DNA from: Variovorax atrisoli 110B
GTDB lineage: Bacteria > Pseudomonadota > Gammaproteobacteria > Burkholderiales > Burkholderiaceae_C
Length of the DNA: 64,000 nt
NCBI RefSeq assembly: GCF_000382045.1
Contig: NZ_KB907450.1
Span: 1,378,204-1,442,203 of the forward strand
Direction: 5' to 3'
The translations under genes and the position numbers were made by a program. Below are positions 8,287 to 16,481 of the stretch, in pieces. The stretch's first letter is position 1, and every line of letters starts with the position of its first letter. Below the pieces are notes generated by a model. That model was not told where the DNA came from. It saw only the letters and a program-made list of their open reading frames with translations, and made no database searches.

Positions 8287-9960
8287 ATGAAACGCCTACG
8301 TGAGTTGTTTCTCTCTGCGCTAACACTTTTCGTCTTTTTCTCTAATTCAGCGCATTCAGCAGAATATCAACCGGTCACCGCCAGCAGCTCCAGTCAACTG
8401 TGGCCTCTGGCCTCCGCCTACGATAACAATACTTCAACAATCTGGAGCAGCAATACTCATGCGTCTCCGGTAGCCACCGAAGAAATCGCATTCTGGTGGT
8501 CGGGTACTCAAAGCATCAACTACGTGAAGCTGATGCCGCGCTACGTGCAGACCTGCGCCGCACTCGGGTTTCCCGTGGACTTCAAGATTTACTATTCGGG
8601 CGGACCCAATAATTGGGTAGAAATCGGAAACTATGTCGACTACCCCCGCCCCAACCGATGCGATTGGATAGTCATTCCTCTCCCTGCCACTGTGCAGACA
8701 GAAGGAATTCGCATCGTCGCTACAAGACTGGGAGGGGACGACGCGGGAACTCCAGTCTTCCAGCTCGCCGAGGTTAAGGCGGGGGGCGACGCCGGCTTCA
8801 ATCAACTTTCCTTTGGCGGCAACAATGCGGGTGCTTTGCCAAACAAGATGCAAGTGGCCGGAGTTCAGGCTAATGCATTCAATCCGAATCGGCTTAGCAA
8901 CTGGAACTACGACGAGCGCGGATCTTCAATGATCGCGCCCAATCCTGGCGCGTATCGAAACATCTACTCCCCTCAAGCAGTTCAGCTAAGCGGTTCAGTT
9001 TGGCGGATATATTTTCACGGCTGGGACGGAGTTTCCGCCCCTCTGTATGACCGCATATACACCACAGTCACTTTTGACGACTATCTGAATTTTGATGCTC
9101 ACTATCTTCAGATCGATCACGGCAATTGCCAGAATGTAGGAAACGAGTCGGTAGTACGAGTCGCCCCTGGTGATTGGCGCATGACATATACGTGCATGCG
9201 GTCCGACAACCTCAACAAGACCGGATACGCAACATCAGGTGACGGAGCAAACTGGTCTCCAAACGCTGGCGGTTCAACCATGATCAATGTCACCGGTTAT
9301 CCGAACTGGGCAGCAGGCGATTACAACGGTGTCAATCCAATTATTAAAGACTCCAACGCGGTGTGGCACTACTACTTCATGGAGTCGAGCACCAATCCCG
9401 GGGTGGAGCACGCGACAAGCACCGACGGCGTGAACTTTGCGTTCGTCAATCGCGCTCAGCAAGAGCCGATGCGAGCATTGAACGATGTAAAGGCCTTTTC
9501 GTACGGAGGCTCCACTCACTATCTTTCGTGCTATCACATGGGACAGTCGAATTTGTGGATGTCCACCAGTACGAGCCTGAGCGATCTTGGTCCGACCAAG
9601 GTTGCCTTCAGCAACTACAGCAACGAAGACAAGATGATGATTACCTGCGGGTGGGTGCAAGACGGCACGCGGGTCTATGGCATGTTGTACGGCGCATGCG
9701 CTGCCGATTGCGACCCGGCTTTCCCGAGCCGAAATCGCTTGTTTGCTCGCTGGCTTCAGAAGAAGGTGGTCTTCCAGAATAACTACGTGACCTGGGACGT
9801 GAATACCGGATTCGGAATGAAAAATTCTCGGCTGGCTATGAGCAACAAGATTGAGACTGGCGTCTTCAAAATTTACGACACAGACGGCCAAACTCTCCTC
9901 TATACGAGCCCGGTCGTCACAGTGCGAGAGGGTGATCTGTGGAACTACGCAGGCCCCTAG
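8287..9960 (+). CDS. Secreted F5/8-type C (discoidin) plus beta-propeller protein, prophage cargo
   Basis: A 557-residue exported protein. Residues 1-25 are a signal peptide (cut about AHSA-EY). Residues about 28-155 look like an F5/8 type C carbohydrate-binding domain: SAYDNNTSTIWSSN is the usual first loop, and EGIRIVATRLGG lies near its end. From about 195 onward repeated strands with W/Y and D-rich turns resemble a five-bladed glycosidase-type (GH43-like) propeller. GGAGGAA sits just upstream of ATG 8287. Codon use is visibly AT-richer than both flanking phage genes, so this is probably a transferred insert that alters the host surface or degrades a polysaccharide. Enzyme activity is unproven; it may only bind glycan. 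Confidence 0.65.
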   Translation: MKRLRELFLSALTLFVFFSNSAHSAEYQPVTASSSSQLWPLASAYDNNTSTIWSSNTHASPVATEEIAFWWSGTQSINYVKLMPRYVQTCAALGFPVDFKIYYSGGPNNWVEIGNYVDYPRPNRCDWIVIPLPATVQTEGIRIVATRLGGDDAGTPVFQLAEVKAGGDAGFNQLSFGGNNAGALPNKMQVAGVQANAFNPNRLSNWNYDERGSSMIAPNPGAYRNIYSPQAVQLSGSVWRIYFHGWDGVSAPLYDRIYTTVTFDDYLNFDAHYLQIDHGNCQNVGNESVVRVAPGDWRMTYTCMRSDNLNKTGYATSGDGANWSPNAGGSTMINVTGYPNWAAGDYNGVNPIIKDSNAVWHYYFMESSTNPGVEHATSTDGVNFAFVNRAQQEPMRALNDVKAFSYGGSTHYLSCYHMGQSNLWMSTSTSLSDLGPTKVAFSNYSNEDKMMITCGWVQDGTRVYGMLYGACAADCDPAFPSRNRLFARWLQKKVVFQNNYVTWDVNTGFGMKNSRLAMSNKIETGVFKIYDTDGQTLLYTSPVVTVREGDLWNYAGP

Positions 9961-10021
9961 TCGGTCCCTCTTCCCATTCCTAGCTTGACGTCGCGCAGCC
10001 CCGCCGGCTCGCTGCACTACG

Positions 10022-10457
10022 ACCTCACAGCCCGGCCGGCGACCATCACAACTGGAGCCGCGCAGACCGCGACGCATGCAGAGGCGTGTAGGCTTGGTAG
10101 AACATTAAGACCGGCACCGGCAGCAGCGTCCTTTTCCTGCCTCAGTGGCAGCGGGAAGGAGCTGAGCTCGACCTCCGCGAGCGAAGCTGATGCCCTGGTC
10201 ACAGCGCGAGCCTATTAACTGCGCATCCGGCGCGAGGCCTTTGATTTCGAGATCACCCTCGCCTACGGCCGGGCCTACATCCCGCCGCGGCGTCCGGCGT
10301 GGGTGGCCGGCTAGAAGCGGAAGATCAACGTGACGCCATGGATCGTGGCTAGCGTTCGGCACACGTTCGGCCAACTGGCCACATCAGCCAGTTGACCTAG
10401 ACACTGAGCAGGGCGAAGACGTCGAAGCACAAGAAGGATCAAGCTCTGCCGACTGAG
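10022..10457 (+). pseudogene. Second, decayed copy of the gpD 3' half
   Basis: This stretch aligns with the intact gpD gene from about 7640 to 8054. Translating it gives gpD residues interrupted by stops: WSRADRD is followed by GV-stop-AW-stop-N (TAG at 10089-10091 and 10098-10100 where gpD has Lys and Trp), and the later GYKRKI is read as G-stop-KRKI. Small shifts of frame also occur. Many synonymous differences from the intact copy mean it is not a recent tandem duplication. It is either an old duplication or what is left of a second P2-like phage. It directly follows the cargo gene at 8287-9960. Confidence 0.8.
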
Positions 10458-10613
10458 CATTCCCTCCAGCTTTTCGCACACAGCGCGAGACCCGGCGACA
10501 CCTCTCGACCCGCCTTTCACCTTGGAAGCGTTCAATGGTGGGAACGAGCTTGCGCCCGCACGGAAGCCGTGGATAAGATTCTCCTATACGGCCACCATCA
10601 ATTTTCAAAATCC

Positions 10614-13013
10614 ATGAATAACTATGAAGCAGCCAAATTAAGCTTGGAGCAAATCATCATCGAAACCAAAGGGCTAGATGATTTTAACGAAGCCACAGCG
10701 CGCTTTCAAATTATTGATAGGATTTTGACTGAAGTCTTTTGTTGGAACAGAGACGGCATTACTGTTGAGAAGCACGAGCGGGGTGACTTCACGGACTACG
10801 AATGTGGTTCGCCGACCCAATTATTAGTCGAAGCCAAGCGCGAATCGATTGGATTTACTTTACCCGTCAATATCGACAAACATCTCTTGCAACTAGCGAC
10901 TTTAATAGAAAAGAATAAATACTTCTCGGATGCTATTGAGCAAGCTGTAGGTTACTGCCAAAAAAGAGGGATACCTTATGCAGCAGTCACAAATGGTCGG
11001 CAATGGGTTTTCTTGCTTGGAGCAAGAACCGACGGAATTACGGCGGAGAATGGAAAATGCATCGCATATTCAAGCCTGGAGAGTATGCAGGAAAATTTTA
11101 GGGAATTATGGGATCTTGTCACGCCGCCCGCATTGGCCGACGGAAGTTTAAAATCTCTGCTGACCAAGAGCGCGCAGATACCGCCACCAAGAAAACTCTC
11201 ATCAAGGCTTTCCGATTACCCAGGACACAAAAGCAGAAATCCCATAGCAAGCGAGCTTCAAATTCTTGGTGGTTTGTTTTTTGATGACATTATCACCGCC
11301 CCAGAAATTGAAGAAAAATTTCTAAAGGATGCATACTGTCAGAGTGGAGCACTTTCTCAATACGCCTTGGTTAGTAAAGAGCTTCTGCGTACTCGCTATA
11401 CCACCTTTTTTGAAAATCAAGCGGGGGTGAGCGCTCTACCAGCCACGGGCAAAAAGGGAACAAACCCTCAAATCACTCAAGACGTTCTCGCAGCGTCATT
11501 GAGCAAGAGGCCGATTTTATTGGTAGGAGACGTCGGCGTTGGAAAAACGACTTTCATTCGCAACCTCGTAAAGAATGACGCAAAGGAAGAGTTCAGCCGG
11601 GCGCTTGTTCTTTTCTTAGATTACGGTGTCAAACCCGCCGTTTCTGGCGACCTCAAGAGTTATACCTCCGCCGAAATCATTCGCCAGCTCAGAGAGAACG
11701 AGAATGCAGATATCTTTGAGAGAAATTTTGTTCGGGGTGTCTATCACCATCGCTTGATGGATTTTGCCAAGGGAATATATGGAGATCTAAAGGAAAGCGC
11801 ACCTGAGGTCTTCAAGCTGAAAGAATTAGAGTTTCTTGGTGAACTCATCAAGAATGAAGAGGAGCACGTTCGGCATTCGTTGGAGCATATATTTCGCGGA
11901 CAAAAGCGGCAAATTGTTATTTTTCTCGACAACGTTGATCAACGGCCACCGGCATTTCAAGAAGAAGTATTTCTGATAGCTACAAGCATGGCCGGCAGTT
12001 GGCCGGTTACGGCTTTCGTTTCCTTGAGACCGGAAACGTTCGCGCTTTCCCGAGCGCGCGGCGCTATAGCTGCTTATCAGCCTCGGGTCTTCACCATCGA
12101 ACCGCCTCGGATTGATCTGGTGATCAAGAAGCGCCTCGAATTTGCACTCGGACAATTGGTCAATGCGGGAAAAATTGGAGGACTTGTCGACATCACCCTC
12201 TCCTCAAAGAATCTCGAAAATTATTTGCGCATGCTCATTCGAGCCTTTGACACTCAGACGGAAATAATAGAATTTATCGACAACATGTGCGCCGGCAATG
12301 TTCGAGCGGCACTTGAATATGTCGCCTCTTTTGTAGGCAGCGGCCATGTTGACAGCGCAAAGATCCTAGGGGTGATTGAAAATCGTGGAGCGTATGTTCT
12401 GCCTCTACACGAGTTTATGCGCGCTGTAATTTATAAGGATGCGGAGCACTACGATCCGTCGGATTCCCCAGTACCTAACCTTTATGACATTGGCTCGTCG
12501 ACGAGCAAAGAGCATTTTGCAATGCTGTTGCTATTGGATTACGTAGAGCGTGCCGGACAAGTGGGCGGGCGCCACGGATTTGTAGAGCGGCACTTGGTTT
12601 TGGAGTTCATGCAATCTGCCGGCTTCGCAGTTGAGCAGGTTCTTCCCCATATTAGACGAGCGTTTGACAAGGGCCTTCTATCCTCGCCAGAAGGTCTAAA
12701 AGATGAGGGAGCTGACCGGCTGAGAATTACTTCGGCGGGAGCTTACTCCACCAAGAAGCTGTGCGCGATATTCTCCTATTTGGATGCAGTTATTGTTGAC
12801 ACGCCCATTGTCGACCCAGTTGCACGCAACGCGATTCACGACGTCCGTATGATCGACGAACGCCTGACGCGTGTGGAGCAATTTATTGCCTATCTGGATA
12901 AGGCTTGGACACAAGCGCCTGAACTGCATGACAAGTTTGACTGGGGCCCGCTATCAAGTTCTGCACGCCGTCAATTGTCTGAAATTAGGGGCAAGCTGGG
13001 CCATTTCGGATGA
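10614..13013 (+). CDS. Restriction-nuclease-like N-domain fused to P-loop NTPase; candidate defence protein
   Basis: About 799 residues from ATG 10614; a GTG at 10569 would add 15 (numbering below uses that longer form). The N-terminal 150 residues resemble the type I restriction HsdR N-domain: FTDYE near 74-78, LLVEAK at 85-90 giving the D...ExK nuclease pattern, and VTNGRQWVFLLG at 140-151. Walker A is GDVGVGKTT at 320-328 and Walker B IVIFLDNVD at 449-457, a STAND/KAP-like NTPase arrangement. The C-terminal third is helical with a possible winged helix. Codons are AT-rich beside high-GC phage genes, indicating transfer. A single-gene anti-phage or anti-plasmid function is inferred from domain make-up and prophage location; target and trigger are unknown. 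Confidence 0.7.
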   Translation: MNNYEAAKLSLEQIIIETKGLDDFNEATARFQIIDRILTEVFCWNRDGITVEKHERGDFTDYECGSPTQLLVEAKRESIGFTLPVNIDKHLLQLATLIEKNKYFSDAIEQAVGYCQKRGIPYAAVTNGRQWVFLLGARTDGITAENGKCIAYSSLESMQENFRELWDLVTPPALADGSLKSLLTKSAQIPPPRKLSSRLSDYPGHKSRNPIASELQILGGLFFDDIITAPEIEEKFLKDAYCQSGALSQYALVSKELLRTRYTTFFENQAGVSALPATGKKGTNPQITQDVLAASLSKRPILLVGDVGVGKTTFIRNLVKNDAKEEFSRALVLFLDYGVKPAVSGDLKSYTSAEIIRQLRENENADIFERNFVRGVYHHRLMDFAKGIYGDLKESAPEVFKLKELEFLGELIKNEEEHVRHSLEHIFRGQKRQIVIFLDNVDQRPPAFQEEVFLIATSMAGSWPVTAFVSLRPETFALSRARGAIAAYQPRVFTIEPPRIDLVIKKRLEFALGQLVNAGKIGGLVDITLSSKNLENYLRMLIRAFDTQTEIIEFIDNMCAGNVRAALEYVASFVGSGHVDSAKILGVIENRGAYVLPLHEFMRAVIYKDAEHYDPSDSPVPNLYDIGSSTSKEHFAMLLLLDYVERAGQVGGRHGFVERHLVLEFMQSAGFAVEQVLPHIRRAFDKGLLSSPEGLKDEGADRLRITSAGAYSTKKLCAIFSYLDAVIVDTPIVDPVARNAIHDVRMIDERLTRVEQFIAYLDKAWTQAPELHDKFDWGPLSSSARRQLSEIRGKLGHFG

Positions 13014-13098
13014 ACCGGGGGACTGGTTGACCTGCTTCGGGGCAAGATGGCGAACTCCTCACCATCACCAGCATTGCAAGAGCCTTTCGGCAAGGCAG

Positions 13099-13998
13099 TC
13101 AGACCATGCCCCTAAACGTGTCCTCATCGATGACGGTAACGCCATGCGCCTCTGCTTGCGCAAGCTGCTGCCGACCGGCCAAGTTTCCCTTTACCACGTA
13201 GTCAACCGAGCGGCTGATCGCAGTTCTGACGTCGATGTCCGCAGCTTCGGCCAACGCAGCCAATTCACCGTACTGATTCGCGCCGAAGCCAGCGAAGTAC
13301 ACCGCGGTCTGCCAACCAGGCCGACGCGTGGGGACTGGAGCCCTCGCCGCAGCAGAAAAGCTGTTGACCTCAAGTGACTTTGAAGGAGCGCCAAGGCGGC
13401 GATACATCTCCCCGGCTGAGATTAGCTCGCCAGTTTCCATGTCGGTCACACGCCCCTGAACTCTGTCCAAGCGGAAAGAACGCGATGCGCCAGCATTGCT
13501 GCAATAGCCTTCTACGTACTTGCTGGAGCCATCAAAGCCATGACGCTCGACGCGAACGGTTCGGCGGCTTTCGCTGCCGTCCGGCTTGCGATAAATGAAC
13601 GCGAATGTGTTTTTGGCCTCAGGACCCTGAGATCTTTCTCCGGACAACGATGCCCGAGGGGCAGGCGGGACCGTCGGGCCAGCAGCTCCCCGCGCAGCAG
13701 CCCTATGCTCAAGCCGCTTCGAAAGATCAACTGTGGTCAAACGCCAAAAGGCCCAGAGCATTGCGGCCAGGATAGGCAGTACCAGCAGGCGCCCAATTAG
13801 GTCGATGCTTGGGGCAGCCACCATGGCCACCGCAAGCAACGCCACTACCGCGGCAAACGCCCCGGCTGCTGCGCCGACGCAATGCGATGGAACTGGACGC
13901 CAGCCACGAAGCGCCAGCGCTGCGCGCGTGCGGCGCCAAGCCCAGGCCCAACTGGAGACCATCACCGCGAGGAACACCAATGCCCAAAGTATTGGCAT
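13099..13998 (-). CDS. Membrane protein with WYL-like middle and C-terminal BRCT domain
   Basis: A 299-residue protein. The N-terminal 95 residues hold about three hydrophobic helices (LWALVFLAVMVSSWAWAW, a middle Ala/Val-rich segment, LLVLPILAAMLWAFW). Residues about 130-200 have the pattern FIYRKPDGSES-R-V ... YVEGYC ... RSFRLDRVQG, like the nucleic-acid or ligand-binding WYL-type barrel. Residues 225-299 match BRCT domains: VYFAGFG, DYVVKGNLAGR, and AHGVTVIDEDTF at the end. It lies 12 bases after the exported 122-residue gene on the same strand. The combination of membrane anchor and BRCT suggests DNA-linked sensing at the membrane; the role is unknown. Confidence 0.6.
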   Translation of the reverse strand: MPILWALVFLAVMVSSWAWAWRRTRAALALRGWRPVPSHCVGAAAGAFAAVVALLAVAMVAAPSIDLIGRLLVLPILAAMLWAFWRLTTVDLSKRLEHRAAARGAAGPTVPPAPRASLSGERSQGPEAKNTFAFIYRKPDGSESRRTVRVERHGFDGSSKYVEGYCSNAGASRSFRLDRVQGRVTDMETGELISAGEMYRRLGAPSKSLEVNSFSAAARAPVPTRRPGWQTAVYFAGFGANQYGELAALAEAADIDVRTAISRSVDYVVKGNLAGRQQLAQAEAHGVTVIDEDTFRGMV

Positions 13999-14010
13999 CC
14001 GCCAGCCTTC

Positions 14011-14379
14011 TCAGCGCGTCGGGCTGTACGGTACGAACGCAGAGCGATCCGTCCACAGGCTCGGTGTATCCGCCTTACTCGCGGAGTTGACGAACTCAAT
14101 GGCCCCAGGCGTTATCGCAACGATCCTGAGAACCTGGGAATCTGTGAGCGCCAGGCAGACGAACTTGTAGAGCGCCTTATGGAGATCGAAACGGCTCATG
14201 CCGCCTTGGGCTCGGAGCTTGAGGGCTTTCTGAACATCGGCCTCCGTGGTGCAAAAGAACTGATCGCCAGGCGCAGCTTTCACCAACATGCCGACCTTCA
14301 GCTCCGCCTGGGCCGCGGCAGGCGCCGCCGAGAACAGCAGCCCGCTAACGATCGATAGCGCTACAAGCAAGCGTCGCAT
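14011..14379 (-). CDS. Small exported protein in the phage control region
   Basis: A 122-residue protein with a clean signal peptide (MRRLLVALSIVSGLLFSA, cut after AAPAAAQA). The start at 14379 is preferred to the upstream one because GGGGAA precedes it and only this start gives the leader. The mature part has two cysteines (FFCTTEA, KFVCLAL) that could pair in the periplasm. The family is not recognised. It lies 12 bases before the BRCT membrane gene on the same strand and downstream of the repressor, so it may be expressed in the lysogenic state as a host-altering gene. Confidence 0.55.
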   Translation of the reverse strand: MRRLLVALSIVSGLLFSAAPAAAQAELKVGMLVKAAPGDQFFCTTEADVQKALKLRAQGGMSRFDLHKALYKFVCLALTDSQVLRIVAITPGAIEFVNSASKADTPSLWTDRSAFVPYSPTR

Positions 14380-14467
14380 CAGTTCCCCTACTCCGCCGCT
14401 TCGGTCGCGGCGTCCCCCATTTGCCATAAACAACCAACGGGCCAAGGTCCAGAGGACCAGACCCAAC

Positions 14468-14857
14468 CTACCCGTTGGCCCTCTTCGGTTGCGCGAGCGC
14501 ATCAAGAACGCTGCGCGCTGCGGCTCGGCCTCGCTCGTCCGCCGCTTCATAGTTATCTAGCAGTGCGGCCTCTTCCCGCGTGACAACCCGCATGACAGTG
14601 TCCCCCGTCGCTGCTGGCTGCTGCTCGTCATTTGCAGGCGCACCTCTTCCGGCGAGCATCCGCTGGCCCGAAAACAAGAACGCCACATCGACTCCGTGCG
14701 CAGCCACACGAGTCAGGTAGTCCGCATCGGGCGCGCGCTTCCCCGTCTCGTAGTTCGACTGAGCGTTCAGCTTCACGCCGCCAAGCTCTGCCAGGGCCTC
14801 TTGCGACAGGCCAAGGCGCTTGCGCTCTTCCCTCAGTCGAGACGAAAAATCACCCAT
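14468..14857 (-). CDS. CI-like XRE-family phage repressor
   Basis: A 129-residue repressor. Residues 1-60 form an XRE helix-turn-helix (MGDFSSRLREERKRLGLSQ, then LGGVKLNAQSNYETGKRAP). The C-terminal half is short, Ala-rich and lacks a LexA-type Ser/Lys protease, so control is probably by oligomerisation and not self-cleavage. The start at 14857 is chosen because it begins the domain exactly and abuts the operator; a longer frame would read through that operator. It is divergent from the small RHH gene at 14942, the usual C/cox switch layout of P2-like phages. Confidence 0.8.
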   Translation of the reverse strand: MGDFSSRLREERKRLGLSQEALAELGGVKLNAQSNYETGKRAPDADYLTRVAAHGVDVAFLFSGQRMLAGRGAPANDEQQPAATGDTVMRVVTREEAALLDNYEAADERGRAAARSVLDALAQPKRANG

Positions 14858-14858
14858 A

Positions 14859-14901
14859 TGGATAAAAACTGGTTGAACTTTATCCATTCGAGCGATAAAG
14901 T
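14859..14901. promoter_or_regulatory. Repressor operator: overlapping TTTATC inverted repeats
   Basis: Between the divergent repressor and RHH genes, TGGATAAA (14859-14866) mirrors TTTATCCA (14879-14886), and ACTTTATC (14877-14884) mirrors GATAAAGT (14894-14901). The two repeats share their middle half-site, so three copies of the GATAAA/TTTATC half-site are spaced about two helical turns apart and cover both probable promoters. Confidence 0.65.
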
Positions 14902-14941
14902 CCGCCACACACACAAATTAATCCGTTCGGATATTAAACGC

Positions 14942-15169
14942 ATGGCTCACACCGCCCGTCGCCGTGGTCGCCCTCAGCTTCCCCCCGAGATCCGCCTCGT
15001 CAACGAAGCGCCCATCGCCATGCGCCTCGCACCGGACGAGAAAGAACGCACTCAGCAATACGCAGCGCGCGAGGGCCGGTCCCTCGGCAATTTCGCGCGC
15101 CGCGTCTACCTCAAGGGCCTCGCGCAGTACGAGGCCGAACAGGCCGGCGCCACCACATCCGCCGCCTAA
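14942..15169 (+). CDS. Small ribbon-helix-helix-like phage regulator
   Basis: A 75-residue basic protein. After an Arg-rich start (MAHTARRRGRPQLPPE), the strand PIAMRLAPDEKERTQQYA and helix SLGNFARRVYLKGL have the length and polarity of an Arc/MetJ ribbon-helix-helix domain. It is the first gene rightward from the switch, in the place where P2-like phages carry cox or another early regulator. ATG 14942 is taken as start since upstream codons lie in the operator. DNA binding is inferred; its exact role in the switch is not known. Confidence 0.6.
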   Translation: MAHTARRRGRPQLPPEIRLVNEAPIAMRLAPDEKERTQQYAAREGRSLGNFARRVYLKGLAQYEAEQAGATTSAA

Positions 15170-15215
15170 CCACCGCACCAGTCTCTCCCCTCCTTTGCCC
15201 GAAGGACTCTCGACG

Positions 15216-15434
15216 ATGTACCCCGATCCCAAGCGCGTGCGCGACAACCGCCAGACCGTCCGGTTTGACGACTACGAAGACGAGCTGCTGCGAATCCTGT
15301 CCAAGATGACCGGTGCGCAGACCTCGACGCTCATCCGCGAGCTGGCCACGCGCCAGGCCGAAGAAATGCTGGCGGACGCCTTCTTCGGCCAGGAACCCAA
15401 GGCCGACGCCAGTCTGCCCCGCGCCGCGGGCTAA
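15216..15434 (+). CDS. Second small ribbon-helix-helix-like protein
   Basis: A 72-residue protein with QTVRFDDYEDELLRILSKM followed by TSTLIRELATRQAEEML, a strand-helix-helix pattern of small RHH regulators (CopG-like). It starts at ATG 15216, 46 bases after the first RHH gene, in the same early operon. Possible roles are control of copy or early transcription; none is shown by the sequence. Confidence 0.55.
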   Translation: MYPDPKRVRDNRQTVRFDDYEDELLRILSKMTGAQTSTLIRELATRQAEEMLADAFFGQEPKADASLPRAAG

Positions 15435-15480
15435 GCCCAGCCGCATCAACGCGGCCTGAAGCCAGCGCAACCAACGCCGA

Positions 15481-15677
15481 ATGTCTGACGAAAAAATGAC
15501 GTCCACAGAGATCGAACTCACCGACGCCGAACACGACGTGTTCGACCGGGTGCGCGGGAGCAAGGTCTTGCGGACGTCGCCGAGGCCATCGAATGGCTGG
15601 TGCGGACCCGGCTGCGCAAGGGCATAGAACACATCACCGGCCGCCGTCTGGTTGCCTCGGGAGGAAAGCGGCAATGA
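15481..15677 (+). pseudogene. Small phage gene broken by a frameshift
   Basis: The frame opens at ATG 15481 (MSDEKMTSTEIELTDAEHD...). About 25 codons in, the protein-like sequence moves to the next frame, where it continues EQGLADVAEAIEWLVRTRL and ends at TGA 15675-15677, overlapping the ATG of the ogr-like gene by ATGA. The switch lies at the GCGCGGGAG run near 15553-15560 and is explained by one lost base. No slippery site or structure is evident, so this is read as a mutation or sequencing error and not programmed shifting. Function unknown; the family is a small helical protein found before ogr. Confidence 0.6.
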
Positions 15678-16198
15678 GCCAGAGCCTTCACGAGCAGGCC
15701 GGCGAAGCCGGCAACCGCTACATGCGCATCACCATCGAGTGTCCGCACTGCGGCACCCGGTGCGTGGCTTGCGACAGCCGCGCCATGAGCAAGACCATGC
15801 GCGAGATCACCTACCGCTGCCGCAACTGGCGGTGCAGCTTCACGAGCGTGGCCACGCTGGAATTTCAGCGCGTGCTGGTGCTGTCCAGCATTCCGGCGGC
15901 TGACGTTTCGCTGCCGCTTTCGCGCCACATCCGTCCCGGCCAACTCGCCCTGGCGTTGGCGGACGAAGGCAACGTCGCCGACGACGAAGCCGCCTACGTC
16001 GCGAACCTGCACACACCCACCAATGACTGGGGCGACCACATCGCCGGCGAGCGAACCACGTTCCGCATGCCTGAGTGCGTCCGGAGCGCGCCCGCCACCC
16101 CGGCCACGACCCCACCCGCCAACGACCTCGACGCCCTGCTCGCCCGCATGAAGGCCTTCGCGCCAGTCATGCGCGAGTTGGCCGCGGCCGGTCGATGA
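15674..16198 (+). CDS. ogr: Ogr/Delta-type zinc-finger late gene activator
   Basis: A 174-residue protein. Residues 18-70 carry the Ogr/Delta signature: IECPHCGTRC (first Cys pair), then MSKTMREITYRCRNWRCSFTSV with the second Cys pair, and FQRVLVLS. Phage P2 Ogr uses this zinc-binding domain to activate late promoters through the RNA polymerase alpha subunit. It is longer than P2 Ogr (about 72 residues), with a Pro/Ala-rich C-terminal extension of about 100 residues. The start overlaps the preceding broken gene by 4 bases. With the late genes mostly deleted, its remaining targets would be the T-U-D promoter or another phage. Confidence 0.8.
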   Translation: MSQSLHEQAGEAGNRYMRITIECPHCGTRCVACDSRAMSKTMREITYRCRNWRCSFTSVATLEFQRVLVLSSIPAADVSLPLSRHIRPGQLALALADEGNVADDEAAYVANLHTPTNDWGDHIAGERTTFRMPECVRSAPATPATTPPANDLDALLARMKAFAPVMRELAAAGR

Positions 16199-16481
16199 GC
16201 TTCCCCATGCACCCAACCCTTTCAACCACCAACCGGAGCCGTATCAGCGGGCAATAGAAGCGCGTGTCACGGGCTGGCTTCGGCTCGATCTCCAACACGA
16301 TGATGGTCTCGCGGTACTGCGCGAACACCGGGTCGAGCAGTTCGCGGCCGTCGTCGCCGCAGGACTGCCAATCGGCGAAATGCACGCACCCCTTGCCGGT
16401 GGCCACGCCGAGTTCGGCCGGCACCAGCGCGCTGCGGCCGGAGGATGTGAAAGGAGGCGTAAAAGATTGCGGCGTGGCCAT
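16167..16481 (-). CDS. Possible leftward gene at the right edge of the prophage
   Basis: Only weak support. From ATG 16481 leftward the codons from about residue 20 to 75 show near-total G/C at the third position and a plausible globular sequence (GKGCVHFADWQSC, LLDPVFAQYRETIIVLEIE). No ribosome site is seen, and the last 30 residues run antisense into the ogr end with poor codon bias. It may be the truncated 5' part of a longer gene cut by the prophage edge. The rest of the 16199-16708 gap holds nothing else I can support. Function unknown. Confidence 0.3.
   Translation of the reverse strand: MATPQSFTPPFTSSGRSALVPAELGVATGKGCVHFADWQSCGDDGRELLDPVFAQYRETIIVLEIEPKPARDTRFYCPLIRLRLVVERVGCMGKLIDRPRPTRA

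Noticed and set aside
15553..15560. Programmed frameshift in the small gene before ogr
   Set aside because: No heptamer slippery site, stop context or downstream structure; one lost base is simpler.
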